A stretch of 64,000 bases of DNA from an uncultured Prevotellaceae bacterium (GTDB lineage Bacteria; Bacteroidota; Bacteroidia; Bacteroidales; Muribaculaceae), in assembly GCA_947302275.1 (NCBI GenBank), contig CAMYUW010000006.1, forward strand, positions 30,736 to 94,735. Reading direction: 5' to 3'. The position numbers and the translations under genes were made by a program. The notes under the pieces are model-generated. The model did not search any database. It worked only from the letters and a program-made list of their open reading frames with translations, and was not told the origin of the DNA. This document shows positions 1 to 8,006 of this stretch, piece after piece. The first letter of the stretch is position 1. The number at the start of each line of letters is the position of its first letter.

Positions 1-578
1 TATTTCCAGTAATACATCACCTGTGCCATCGCTGTAGCAACGCAACCCACGACGCAGTATTCACCGTTCTTCTTGGGGCACTGCAGATAATAGGGCATCT
101 CCTGACCCCATGTGGTCTTGATGAGGGGCTCAACACCGCTGCCGGCATTAAACGTCTGACGGGCGGGCACTAAATCGTTTTCTTTGTAACTTTGCAGGAA
201 CTCAATCTCCTGTTTGTAGCTGTTCAACAGGCCTTGAAGGCTGTAGGGCAGATTGTTGAAATCCAAGTGGCCCTTGTCGCTGTAGCCTAACACCTGTGGT
301 GCCCGGTCTTCGCCAGCGATGATGATAAAGCCGCCCCCCTTGATGTTGAAGGCATAGTAATCGTTGGCACCAGAAAGCACCTTGGACACTTCTACATGAG
401 CTAGTTTCAGGTCAGCGGCAGATGCCTTGAAAGAGCCCTTTGCATTCTGTTGATGAATGAATTGAGTGGCTAATGTGCGTGCAGCTTGAGCATTCACATT
501 GCCTGCATTGGCGTTGAGAGCGGTCAGAGCGAATGCCGCTAATGCCAACGAACTTAGAATCCGGTTAATTTTTTTCAT
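1..578 (-). CDS. C10 family cysteine peptidase, 3' end outside window
   Basis: The N-terminal 192 codons are present; the gene runs off the left edge. It starts with a signal peptide (MKKINRILSS, then a hydrophobic stretch to about residue 25), followed by an inhibitory propeptide-like region. The catalytic cysteine block GCVATAMAQ is at residues 178-186 with Cys179 as the likely nucleophile, as in streptopain and interpain. It closely parallels the upstream neighbour (same YYLQCP, NGEYCVVGC and VMYYWKY segments), so the two are tandem paralogues. Only 31 nt separate its start from the neighbour's stop, so it is probably the second gene of one transcript. The active-site histidine and any C-terminal sorting domain lie outside the window. 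It is exported and presumably proteolytic outside the cell. Confidence 0.85.
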   Translation of the reverse strand, partial: MKKINRILSSLALAAFALTALNANAGNVNAQAARTLATQFIHQQNAKGSFKASAADLKLAHVEVSKVLSGANDYYAFNIKGGGFIIIAGEDRAPQVLGYSDKGHLDFNNLPYSLQGLLNSYKQEIEFLQSYKENDLVPARQTFNAGSGVEPLIKTTWGQEMPYYLQCPKKNGEYCVVGCVATAMAQVMYYWK

Positions 579-609
579 AATGATTGATAAATAGTTATGT
601 AAATAGATA

Positions 610-2277
610 TTATTCAGCTGTTAAAAGTGCGTCGATGAGTTCGGTAACATCATTGATGGTCAGGGCAGGATAGGACCCGCTCAACATGTTGTCGATGGTG
701 CTGGTGACATCATCAATGGTGAATGGGGCACCATACTTGGCCAGATGTCCAACGACATTGAGATAGTTGCTTTCGCAGGGAATTTCGGTGCTCATGCGTG
801 GACTGGTGCCATAGTAATGGAAGTGCACCGAGTAAGTACCCGTCGCCAGCGATTCAGGGAGGGCAATGGAACTGGATACAGTGCTGCCCTGTTCAAAACT
901 GTCAGTAGCCACGTTCACGCCTGGGCTCATGGCCATTCGCCTGCCGGTGTCATTGTTGATTGTGAACATGAGGTTGAGATTCTCGTTTGTTGTCATGATG
1001 CTGACGTTTGTGGCCTGAATTTCCATATTCTCGCCCAAGACGAGCAGCTTGCTGGGAACAACCAATCCGTCGGTCGAGATGAGGCAATAGGTGGGCGGAA
1101 CTACACCCAACAGCACCTCATGGTTGGTGTTGAATCTCAGGTGGTCACCATCGCGGTGGGTCATGTTCAGGGCTGTGGTCGCATACCAGCCGTCGCAGGT
1201 GCCATACCATCCGAAGTTGAAGTGGAACAGCCCCTCGGCGTTATAACCGTCGCAAATGAAGGCATGTCCGCCAGCAGCGGGGTCTGTGGCTGAGTAGAGA
1301 ATAGGGTAGCGCTTGTCTAGTTCTTCCTTGATCATGGCTTCCCATTCTGCGGTAGTGTAGTATTCCGAACCCCACCAACTGTCACGTTCCTCATCGCGGG
1401 CGCTAGAACTGTAACCGAAAGTCTTCATTGCGCTCAGCTGGTTGCTCACATAGGCACCACTGCCCTCCGGGCTATAGCCCATGTGAACTGCCTGGCCGCA
1501 GTAACGGCCCAATTTGGCAACCTCTTGGGCCTGTTCATCGGTATAGGTGTCCTGAATGAGCATACCCAAATCCCAGTCCCAGTGGCAATAGCTGGAGAGC
1601 ATCTTGCTGTAGTTGAAGTTTGTTTCGGGCAGGGATGGAAGTGTCTGGCCGATGTCGTCACAGAAGTAGGCGTTGAGCTCGGGGCTGCTGGTCGGGTATT
1701 TCCAGTAGTACATCACCTGAGCCATCGCTGTGGCAACACAGCCCACAACACAGTACTCGCCGTTATAAACCGGGCATTGGAGATAATAGGGCATTTCCTG
1801 ACCCCAATAGGTCTTGATTAACGGTTCAACGGTATTGCCTCCTGTCGCACGTAAGGCTGGAGTAACATCCAATTCAGGATGGGCCTGCAGGTACTCTATC
1901 TCTTCTTTGAATCCCCGCATCAGGGCTTTGAAGTTATCGGGCAGGTTGCTGAAGTCGAGATGACCCCGGTCGCTGTAACCCAGTACTTGATTGGCTCGGT
2001 TTTCACCGGCAATGATAATAAAGCCACCGCCATCGATGTTGAAGGCGTAATAGGCATTGGCATCGGGAGTTACAGTCGAGGCCTCGGTATAGGCAAGCTT
2101 GAGGTCGGCCACAGCTGGGGCCCTCAACGAGCCGGGTGTGGCAGCCGCATGTTGTTTAAGGTAGTTACTTGCCGTGGAACGGGCCTGTGTAAAGTTAATG
2201 TTGTCAGCATTGGCGTTCATTCCGCTCATCAAGAGCGTTGCCAAAGCAAATGCACTAATGAGATTCTTGATTTTCAT
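610..2277 (-). CDS. C10 family (streptopain-like) cysteine peptidase with degenerate dockerin-like tail
   Basis: A 555-residue exported protease. A signal peptide (about 1-24) is followed by a propeptide (about 25-140) and the peptidase domain. Cys180 sits in GCVATAMAQ and His338 in GGHAFICDGY; FHFNFGWYGTCDGWY (351-365) matches the tryptophan/glycine-rich segment of family C10. A beta-rich region (about 390-510) precedes a C-terminal pair of helices with DDVTSTIDNML and NDVTELIDALL. These resemble dockerin repeats but lack the usual DxNxDG calcium loops. The gene is first in a pair with the truncated paralogue downstream and has its own consensus promoter at 2339-2370. The family cleaves host or dietary proteins; the true substrate cannot be told from sequence. 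Confidence 0.9.
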   Translation of the reverse strand: MKIKNLISAFALATLLMSGMNANADNINFTQARSTASNYLKQHAAATPGSLRAPAVADLKLAYTEASTVTPDANAYYAFNIDGGGFIIIAGENRANQVLGYSDRGHLDFSNLPDNFKALMRGFKEEIEYLQAHPELDVTPALRATGGNTVEPLIKTYWGQEMPYYLQCPVYNGEYCVVGCVATAMAQVMYYWKYPTSSPELNAYFCDDIGQTLPSLPETNFNYSKMLSSYCHWDWDLGMLIQDTYTDEQAQEVAKLGRYCGQAVHMGYSPEGSGAYVSNQLSAMKTFGYSSSARDEERDSWWGSEYYTTAEWEAMIKEELDKRYPILYSATDPAAGGHAFICDGYNAEGLFHFNFGWYGTCDGWYATTALNMTHRDGDHLRFNTNHEVLLGVVPPTYCLISTDGLVVPSKLLVLGENMEIQATNVSIMTTNENLNLMFTINNDTGRRMAMSPGVNVATDSFEQGSTVSSSIALPESLATGTYSVHFHYYGTSPRMSTEIPCESNYLNVVGHLAKYGAPFTIDDVTSTIDNMLSGSYPALTINDVTELIDALLTAE

Positions 2278-2632
2278 TGCTCTTAACTAGATCTATTGAT
2301 TGTTAAATGTTAGTTTATGTTGTTGATTAAAAAGCTGCCAAATGTAGTAAGTTTTTGACGAAATGACAAAGATTTGCACAATAATATTTTATTATTCTTG
2401 AAAATAATGTAAAAACGAGTAATCTGCTAAAAAAATGTACTGCGTTTTTGTTTGCTCCTTTTATCCCTTCAGTGTGTTCTTTTATGCTTTTATTGTGCAT
2501 AAATCCCATGATAATTGTCATAATAAAGGCAAAATCAGTAATATTGGGATAAATTTTTTGGAAAATGGTATAGATGGTTATTGGAAATTGTTATAAATTT
2601 GTAACCAGAAAAATTAACTGCCTTTTATCAAT
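2278..2632. other. Divergent intergenic region, C10 peptidase / flavodoxin operon
   Basis: An AT-rich 355-bp gap between divergent genes. It holds the strong minus-strand promoter described separately and a plus-strand -7 match, TAAATTTG at 2594-2601, about 30 nt before the flavodoxin-like gene. I found no TTTG or TTG at the right distance for that second promoter. No RNA gene or credible ORF was seen. Confidence 0.5.
2339..2370 (-). promoter_or_regulatory. Consensus Bacteroidota promoter for the C10 peptidase pair
   Basis: Reading the minus strand, TTTG (2370-2367), 20 nt, then TACATTTG (2346-2339) matches the Bacteroidota primary sigma consensus. Transcription would begin near 2333, about 55 nt before the start codon at 2277. 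Confidence 0.65.
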
Positions 2633-3214
2633 ATGAATATGAGAATCAAGAAATTATTATTCACCATCGTTACCGGTTGCCTGGCGTTAAGCGCTCTGGC
2701 CGCCTGTAATGCGCAAAACAATCAAGAAAAGATGAGTAAAAACAGTAAGACCCTGGTCGCCTACTTCAGTGCGACTGGCACTACAATGGAGGCTGCTACC
2801 AAGCTGGCAAAGGTCGCCAATGCGGACTTGCACGAGATTATACCAGAAGTACGATATACGCCCGCTGACCTGAACTGGCAAGACAAGTCCAGCCGCAGCA
2901 GTGTGGAGATGGCCGACAAAAGCAGTCGTCCCGCTATCGGAAACAAGGTGGAGAATATTGCACAGTATGACACCATTTATGTGGGTTATCCGATTTGGTG
3001 GTACATCGCTCCTACAATCATCAACACCTTCCTGGAGCAGTATGACTTGACCGGCAAGACGATTATCCCGTTTTTCACCTCAGGTGGTAGTGGAGCAGGG
3101 GAGACGATGAAGTATCTTAAACCTTCGGCTCCCGGCGCTAACTGGGTTGAGCCCAAGAACCTCACCCAAATGGATGAGAACCAGATCAAAACATGGGTCG
3201 AGTCATTGAAATGA
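2633..3214 (+). CDS. Flavodoxin-family lipoprotein
   Basis: A 193-residue flavodoxin-fold protein with an export signal ending in the lipobox LAAC (Cys25), so probably an envelope-anchored lipoprotein. The FMN phosphate loop SATGTT (46-51) follows the first beta strand (TLVAYF). Later blocks typical of the flavodoxin_4 group are YDTIYVGYPIWWY and IPFFTSGGSGAGET. An internal ATG two codons in would also keep the signal peptide. It leads a likely three-gene plus-strand operon with the DUF362 protein (46-nt gap) and an iron alcohol dehydrogenase. An electron-transfer role outside the cytoplasm is inferred; the redox partner is not evident. Confidence 0.85.
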   Translation: MNMRIKKLLFTIVTGCLALSALAACNAQNNQEKMSKNSKTLVAYFSATGTTMEAATKLAKVANADLHEIIPEVRYTPADLNWQDKSSRSSVEMADKSSRPAIGNKVENIAQYDTIYVGYPIWWYIAPTIINTFLEQYDLTGKTIIPFFTSGGSGAGETMKYLKPSAPGANWVEPKNLTQMDENQIKTWVESLK

Positions 3215-3260
3215 TAGTGACCTGCTGTATTATAGCAAATATCCCGAAAAGTATAAAACT

Positions 3261-4205
3261 ATGAAAAGAATAAAAGTATTGGTTGCTGTGTTGGCTGTCC
3301 TTTCAGCAATTACAGCTAATGCTCAAAGCGTTGTGTACTTCACGAGAGATATATCTCCCGAGTCGTTAGTTAAGATTTATAAGGCGCTGGGCGTTAAGGC
3401 TACGGGTCGCGTGGCTGTGAAAATCAGCACAGGCGAGGCTGGTAATAACCATTACCTCAAGCCGACTCTCATCCGCAACCTGGTTGACGAGGTGAATGGT
3501 ACCATTGTGGAGTGCTGTACTGCCTATGGCGGTTCACGCCAGGATGTTTCCAAGCATTGGCAAACAATCCATGAGCATGGTTTTGACTCTATTTTTGCTG
3601 TCGATATCATGGATGAATATGGCCAGATGCGCATTCCGGTCAAAGACCGTACCCACATCAAGTATGACATTGTTGGCGAACACCTGGCTAATTACGACTG
3701 GATGATCAACCTTGCCCACTTCAAGGGGCATGCTATGGGCGGATATGGTGGTGTGTTGAAGAACGCCTCAATTGGTGTGGCCAGCACTGCCGGCAAGGCC
3801 AATATCCACACTGCGGGCTATACCGACGATGTCAATCAGTTGTGGAACCATATCGATGATCAGGATGGCTTCCTCGAGTCGATGGCTGCTGCAGCCCAGG
3901 CAGTACACAACTACATGAGGGGTCATGTTTTATATATTAATGTGATGAACAACATGTCGGTCGATTGCGACTGTGATGGCAGCCCCGATGCTCCTGAATT
4001 AAAGGATATGGGTATCATGGCCAGCCTTGACCCGGTTGCTCTCGACTGGGCTTGCGTTCAGATGGTGATGCACCACAAAGCAGCGCCTGGTGATGACAAT
4101 GCACCCCTTATCGAGCGCATCAACAGCCGTCACGGTACACATACCATCGATTGGGCTGAGCACATTGGCCTCGGCTCAAAGAATTATGTGATTGTAGAAC
4201 TTTGA
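3261..4205 (+). CDS. DUF362 domain-containing exported protein
   Basis: A 314-residue protein with a signal peptide (about 1-21, cleaving after ANAQ) followed by a DUF362 domain across nearly the full length. Family-like blocks are VAVKISTGEAGNNHYLKP, NLAHFKGHAMGGYGGVLKN and the C-terminal MASLDPVALDWACVQM. No ferredoxin 4Fe-4S cysteine cluster is present, unlike many DUF362 proteins; the CDCD motif near residue 233 is the only cysteine pair seen. It sits between a flavodoxin-like gene and an iron alcohol dehydrogenase (26-nt gap), which suggests a redox setting. The biochemical role of DUF362 is not settled. Confidence 0.85.
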   Translation: MKRIKVLVAVLAVLSAITANAQSVVYFTRDISPESLVKIYKALGVKATGRVAVKISTGEAGNNHYLKPTLIRNLVDEVNGTIVECCTAYGGSRQDVSKHWQTIHEHGFDSIFAVDIMDEYGQMRIPVKDRTHIKYDIVGEHLANYDWMINLAHFKGHAMGGYGGVLKNASIGVASTAGKANIHTAGYTDDVNQLWNHIDDQDGFLESMAAAAQAVHNYMRGHVLYINVMNNMSVDCDCDGSPDAPELKDMGIMASLDPVALDWACVQMVMHHKAAPGDDNAPLIERINSRHGTHTIDWAEHIGLGSKNYVIVEL

Positions 4206-4231
4206 TTCATAACTAATATAACACAAATCCA

Positions 4232-5404
4232 ATGAATAGTTTCGTATATAACATTCCTGTAAAGGTCTATTTCGGAGAGAACCAACTGGGACACCTGAGT
4301 GAGGAACTGGCAAAGTTTGGCAAGCGCGTTTTGCTCACCTATGGTGGTGGTTCGATCAAGCGCACGGGCCTCTATGATGCTGTGGTTGCCGAGGTTAAGA
4401 AAGCCGGCATGGAGCTGTTTGAGCTTTCTGGCATTGAGCCCAATCCCCGCATCGACAGCGTGCGCCGTGGAGCACAGATGTGCAAGGAACACAATATCGA
4501 CGTGCTGCTGGCCGTGGGCGGCGGCTCGACCATCGATGCCACCAAGTTCATGGCAGCTGGTGCCAAAGTGGACCATGACCCGTGGGACTTCTTTAACGAG
4601 AAGTGGGCTCCCATTACCGAGGCACTTCCCATTATCAGCGTGTTGACCTTGTCGGCCACTGGTAGCGAGATGGATGCTGGCGGTGTCATCAGTAACCCCG
4701 AGACCAATGACAAGATTGGCCGCGTAGAGTCACCGACCTTGTTGCCCAAGGTGTCTTTCCTGGATCCCACCGTGACCTATACCGTCAGCCCTTATCAGAC
4801 GGCATGTGGTGCAGCTGATATGATGTCGCACATCTTTGAAGTCTATTTCAACATGAATCAGGACCTTTATATGCTTGACTGTTTCATGGAAGGCATGTTG
4901 AAGACAATCATCAAGTATGCTCCTATCGCTATGCGTGAACCGGAAAACTATGAGGCACGTGCCAATCTGATGTGGACTTCGTCATGGGCTATCAACGGCT
5001 TTGTTGACGGAGGCAAGCGTCAGGCATGGAGTTGTCATCCCATGGAGCATGAGGTGTCGGCCTACTATGACATCACCCATGGTTTGGGTCTTGCCATCAT
5101 TACCCCTCGCTGGATGGAATACTGCTTGTCTGATAAGACAGTGAGTAAGTATGTTCAGTTTGGTGTTAACGTTTTCGGTATCGATGCTAATCTGCCCGCA
5201 ATGGATATTGCTCATCAGGCAATTGAGAAGGTGAAAGAATTCCTCTTCAATACGCTCGGTCTCAAGAGCACCTTTACCGATCTGGGAATTGGCGATGAGC
5301 ATATCCCCACTATGGCACGCAAGTCATGTAATGGTGGTGTGTTGCCTGGTTTTGTGCCTCTGAATCAGAACGACATCGAAATTATTTTCCGCAACTGCTT
5401 GTAA
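4232..5404 (+). CDS. Iron-containing alcohol dehydrogenase (YqhD/BDH-like)
   Basis: A 390-residue cytoplasmic group III alcohol dehydrogenase, probably NAD(P)H-dependent reduction of aldehydes. Nucleotide-binding glycine motifs are TYGGGS (36-41) and LAVGGGSTID (93-102). The metal ligands expected for the family are all visible: Asp196 and His200 in AADMMSHIFE, His269 in SCHPMEHE and His283 in THGLGLA. Length and order match butanol dehydrogenase/YqhD proteins. It is the last gene of the flavodoxin-DUF362-ADH operon. The physiological substrate is not determinable from sequence. Confidence 0.93.
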   Translation: MNSFVYNIPVKVYFGENQLGHLSEELAKFGKRVLLTYGGGSIKRTGLYDAVVAEVKKAGMELFELSGIEPNPRIDSVRRGAQMCKEHNIDVLLAVGGGSTIDATKFMAAGAKVDHDPWDFFNEKWAPITEALPIISVLTLSATGSEMDAGGVISNPETNDKIGRVESPTLLPKVSFLDPTVTYTVSPYQTACGAADMMSHIFEVYFNMNQDLYMLDCFMEGMLKTIIKYAPIAMREPENYEARANLMWTSSWAINGFVDGGKRQAWSCHPMEHEVSAYYDITHGLGLAIITPRWMEYCLSDKTVSKYVQFGVNVFGIDANLPAMDIAHQAIEKVKEFLFNTLGLKSTFTDLGIGDEHIPTMARKSCNGGVLPGFVPLNQNDIEIIFRNCL

Positions 5405-5491
5405 TTTCTCCCTTTATTGCTGTTTTTGGACTGTAAATGGAGAATTTTATAGAAATTTATAATACTTTCGCTGAAAAAATTCCGAAAACAC

Positions 5492-5521
5492 TTGTTAGGT
5501 AGAAAATTATCTGTATATTTG
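5492..5521 (+). promoter_or_regulatory. Bacteroidota promoter in the gap after the alcohol dehydrogenase
   Basis: TTG (5492-5494), 19 nt, then TATATTTG (5514-5521). It lies about 90 nt beyond the alcohol dehydrogenase stop and points at no protein gene on its strand, because the next gene is convergent. It would start a transcript near 5527. Confidence 0.55.
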
Positions 5522-5526
5522 CAGAA

Positions 5527-5720
5527 ATTTATTTCACCTACATAGTGTACTTGGTTTGAAAACCAAGCAATCAGTATGTGAATAAATCTATTTAGGAACT
5601 CTTTTCATAATTATATATCTACTTTTTGCATCAATTCTATTCAAGTTAAAAGTTAATAAATTTGGAGAAATGTTATTTGCGAAGGGGTACGTGACGCGTG
5701 AGCGCCGCGGCTCTTTTTTT
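5527..5720 (+). ncRNA. Candidate small noncoding RNA between convergent genes
   Basis: A transcript from the promoter at 5492-5521 would begin with an imperfect stem-loop over about 5531-5587, whose core is CTTGGTTT-GA-AAACCAAG (5550-5567), with outer pairing between ACATAGTG and CAGTATGT. It would end at a GC-rich hairpin (5700-5713) followed by seven T (5714-5720). That makes roughly 190 nt with promoter and terminator but no convincing ORF. I do not recognise an Rfam family; a 6S-like or other abundant RNA is possible but unproven. Confidence 0.4.
5700..5720 (+). terminator. Rho-independent terminator, plus strand
   Basis: A short GC-rich stem (GAGC/GCTC, extendable to five pairs with a bulge) is followed by TTTTTTT. 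It lies 18 nt before the 3' end of the convergent GH92 gene and would end the candidate RNA or read-through from the alcohol dehydrogenase operon. Confidence 0.5.
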
Positions 5721-5738
5721 ATAGCACTTTGGTTTACG

Positions 5739-8006
5739 TCATCTGGAGAATGAATAGGGAGCGTCAGTGCTGGCTGTGCCTCTGTTCTTGTTAGGAGTAT
5801 CCGACATGATGAAGTGGATTTTGCAACCTTGCAGCAGACGGGTGTGGTCTAAGTAATTGTGCGTGTATGGCTTGCCATCAATTGTCATCGACTGGATGTA
5901 GCACCCCTCGCCTTCGCGGGTGATGGTCACTTGCTTACCGTTTTCGAGATTGAGAGTAACCTTGTTCAGATATGGTGCCCCAATCACATATTGGTTGCTG
6001 CCAGGGCATACAGGATAGAGCCCCATTGCCGAGAACACATACCACGCTGAGGTCTGCCCGTTGTCCTCGTCGCCACAATAACCGTCAGGGGCCGAACTAT
6101 AGAGGCGGTCCATGACTTGTGTGGCCCAATATTGCGCTTTCCACGGCTGTCCGGCGTAATTATACAAGTAAATCATGTGCTGGATGGGCTGGTTGCCGTG
6201 GGCATAGTTGCCCATGTTCATGATTTGCATCTCTCGTATCTCATGAATGGTAAAGCCGTAGTAACTGTCGTCAAACACTGGCGGCACGGCGAATACCGAA
6301 TCGAGCATCTGGCAGAACGTCTTCTTGCCGCCCATCAGGTCTATGAGGCCCTGCGGGTCGTGGAAAACGCTCCAGGTGTAGTGCCAGCTGTTGCCCTCGG
6401 TGAACGCATCGCCCCACTTCAACGGGCTGAAGAGTGACTGGAAAGACCCGTCCTTGATCCTGCCGCGCATCAGTTTGGTCTCGGCATCAAACACGTTGCG
6501 GTAGTTCATCGCACGCTCGGCATAGACCTTGATTTCGCTCTCGGGCTTCCCCAGAGCCTTACCCAGACGGTAGATGCACCAGTCGTCGTAGGCATATTCC
6601 AACGTTCTGGCCACACTTTCGTTAATACCTACGTCATAGGGGATATACCCTAATTTGTTGTAATACTCGTGACCCAAACGTCCAGTGGATTTCACTTGGG
6701 GGTGAACGGCGGTGGTGCCATGCACGACGGCATCCCACAACTTGTTGATGTTATAGCCACGCAAGCCCTTCAGATAGGCGTCGGCAACCACCGAGGCACT
6801 GTTGTTGCCTACCATGCAGTTGCGATGTCCGGGGCTCGCCCACTCGGGCAGGAAACCACTCTCCAGATAGGTGTTCACCAGTCCTTCCTGCATCCACGCG
6901 CCCATCGTGGGGTACATCAGGTCAACCAGCGGAAACAGACTGCGGAAGGTGTCCCAAAAGCCGGTGTCGGTAAACATGCGACCAGGCAGCACTTGGCCGT
7001 TATAAGGGCTGTAATGGACAGGCTTCCCTTTGCTGTCTATCTCATAGAAACTGCGGGGAAACAGCACCGAGCGGTACATACATGAGTAGAAGGTGCGCAG
7101 GTGGTCGATGTCATCGTCCTCGACCTCGATGCGTCCCAGTACCTCATTCCAACGCGTGCGGCCTTTCTCCTTAACAGCCTCAAAACCATCATTTCCCAAT
7201 TCTCGGAGGTTAATTATTGCTTGCTCAACGCTGATGAAAGACGATGCGACACGTGCATTGACTTGCTCACCACGGCGAGTCTTGAAGGTCACGATGGCTC
7301 CCGCATGGCTACAGGAGGCATGGCTTACGCCCATGAGCAACGTGCTGTCTTCCACAGTAAAAAATCTGTTGAACGGTTTGTCAAATTCAATGACAAAATA
7401 GTTCTTGAAGCCCTCAGGCACACCGCCACTATTCCGTGTTGTGTAGCCGATGATGCGGCGCTGTTCATGTTGAAATGTAATTTCTGACCCCTTGTCAAAA
7501 GCGTCTATGACAATGTTGGCCTGGTCGGTCTCGGGGAAGGTGAAACGCAGGATGGCGGCACGTTCGGTGGGCGCCACCTCGGCAATTACATCGTGGTCGG
7601 CAAGATAGACCTTATAATAGTAAGGTGTTGCCTCTTCGGCCTTGTGCGAGAACCAGCTGGCGCGCTCATTCTCGTCCCACACGGGCTCACCCACAGTGGG
7701 CATCAGCGAGAACTGGCCGTAGTCGTTGATCCAGGGGCTGGGCTGATGTGTCTGCTTGAAGCCGCGTATCTTGTTGGCTCCATAAGTATATTGCCACCCG
7801 TCACCCATCTTGCCAGTCTGCGGCACCCAGAAGTTCATGCCCCAGGGCATCCCGATAGCAGGGTAGGTGTTACCGGTTGATAACTCAAAACTCGACTCTG
7901 TCCCCACCAGGGTACTTACGTAATCTACAGGCTCTAGGGAGACAGCCTTAACCGCTACTCCCACCCAAAGAGTCATCAATAGCACTCCAATCTTTTTCAT
8001 CGTCAT
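5739..8006 (-). CDS. GH92 alpha-mannosidase (second of tandem pair)
   Basis: A 755-residue exported exo-alpha-mannosidase of glycoside hydrolase family 92, which trims mannose from N-glycans or yeast mannan with calcium help. A signal peptide (about 1-21) precedes the N-terminal beta-sandwich and the catalytic (alpha/alpha)6 barrel. The likely general acid is Glu537 in TEGNSWHYTW, and the basic pair is Asp646/Asp648 in GDEDNGQTSAWY. MGNYAHGNQP is another family block. The annotated ATG overlaps the upstream gene's stop by one base (TAATG); a second ATG two codons in is also possible. It follows another GH92 in the same transcript; the different acceptor-region motifs suggest different linkage preference. 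Confidence 0.93.
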   Translation of the reverse strand: MTMKKIGVLLMTLWVGVAVKAVSLEPVDYVSTLVGTESSFELSTGNTYPAIGMPWGMNFWVPQTGKMGDGWQYTYGANKIRGFKQTHQPSPWINDYGQFSLMPTVGEPVWDENERASWFSHKAEEATPYYYKVYLADHDVIAEVAPTERAAILRFTFPETDQANIVIDAFDKGSEITFQHEQRRIIGYTTRNSGGVPEGFKNYFVIEFDKPFNRFFTVEDSTLLMGVSHASCSHAGAIVTFKTRRGEQVNARVASSFISVEQAIINLRELGNDGFEAVKEKGRTRWNEVLGRIEVEDDDIDHLRTFYSCMYRSVLFPRSFYEIDSKGKPVHYSPYNGQVLPGRMFTDTGFWDTFRSLFPLVDLMYPTMGAWMQEGLVNTYLESGFLPEWASPGHRNCMVGNNSASVVADAYLKGLRGYNINKLWDAVVHGTTAVHPQVKSTGRLGHEYYNKLGYIPYDVGINESVARTLEYAYDDWCIYRLGKALGKPESEIKVYAERAMNYRNVFDAETKLMRGRIKDGSFQSLFSPLKWGDAFTEGNSWHYTWSVFHDPQGLIDLMGGKKTFCQMLDSVFAVPPVFDDSYYGFTIHEIREMQIMNMGNYAHGNQPIQHMIYLYNYAGQPWKAQYWATQVMDRLYSSAPDGYCGDEDNGQTSAWYVFSAMGLYPVCPGSNQYVIGAPYLNKVTLNLENGKQVTITREGEGCYIQSMTIDGKPYTHNYLDHTRLLQGCKIHFIMSDTPNKNRGTASTDAPYSFSR

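Noticed and set aside
5670..5753. 27-codon plus-strand ORF preceded by GGAGAA
   Set aside because: It runs through the terminator hairpin and T tract and into the convergent GH92 gene; the arginine-rich translation looks like chance.
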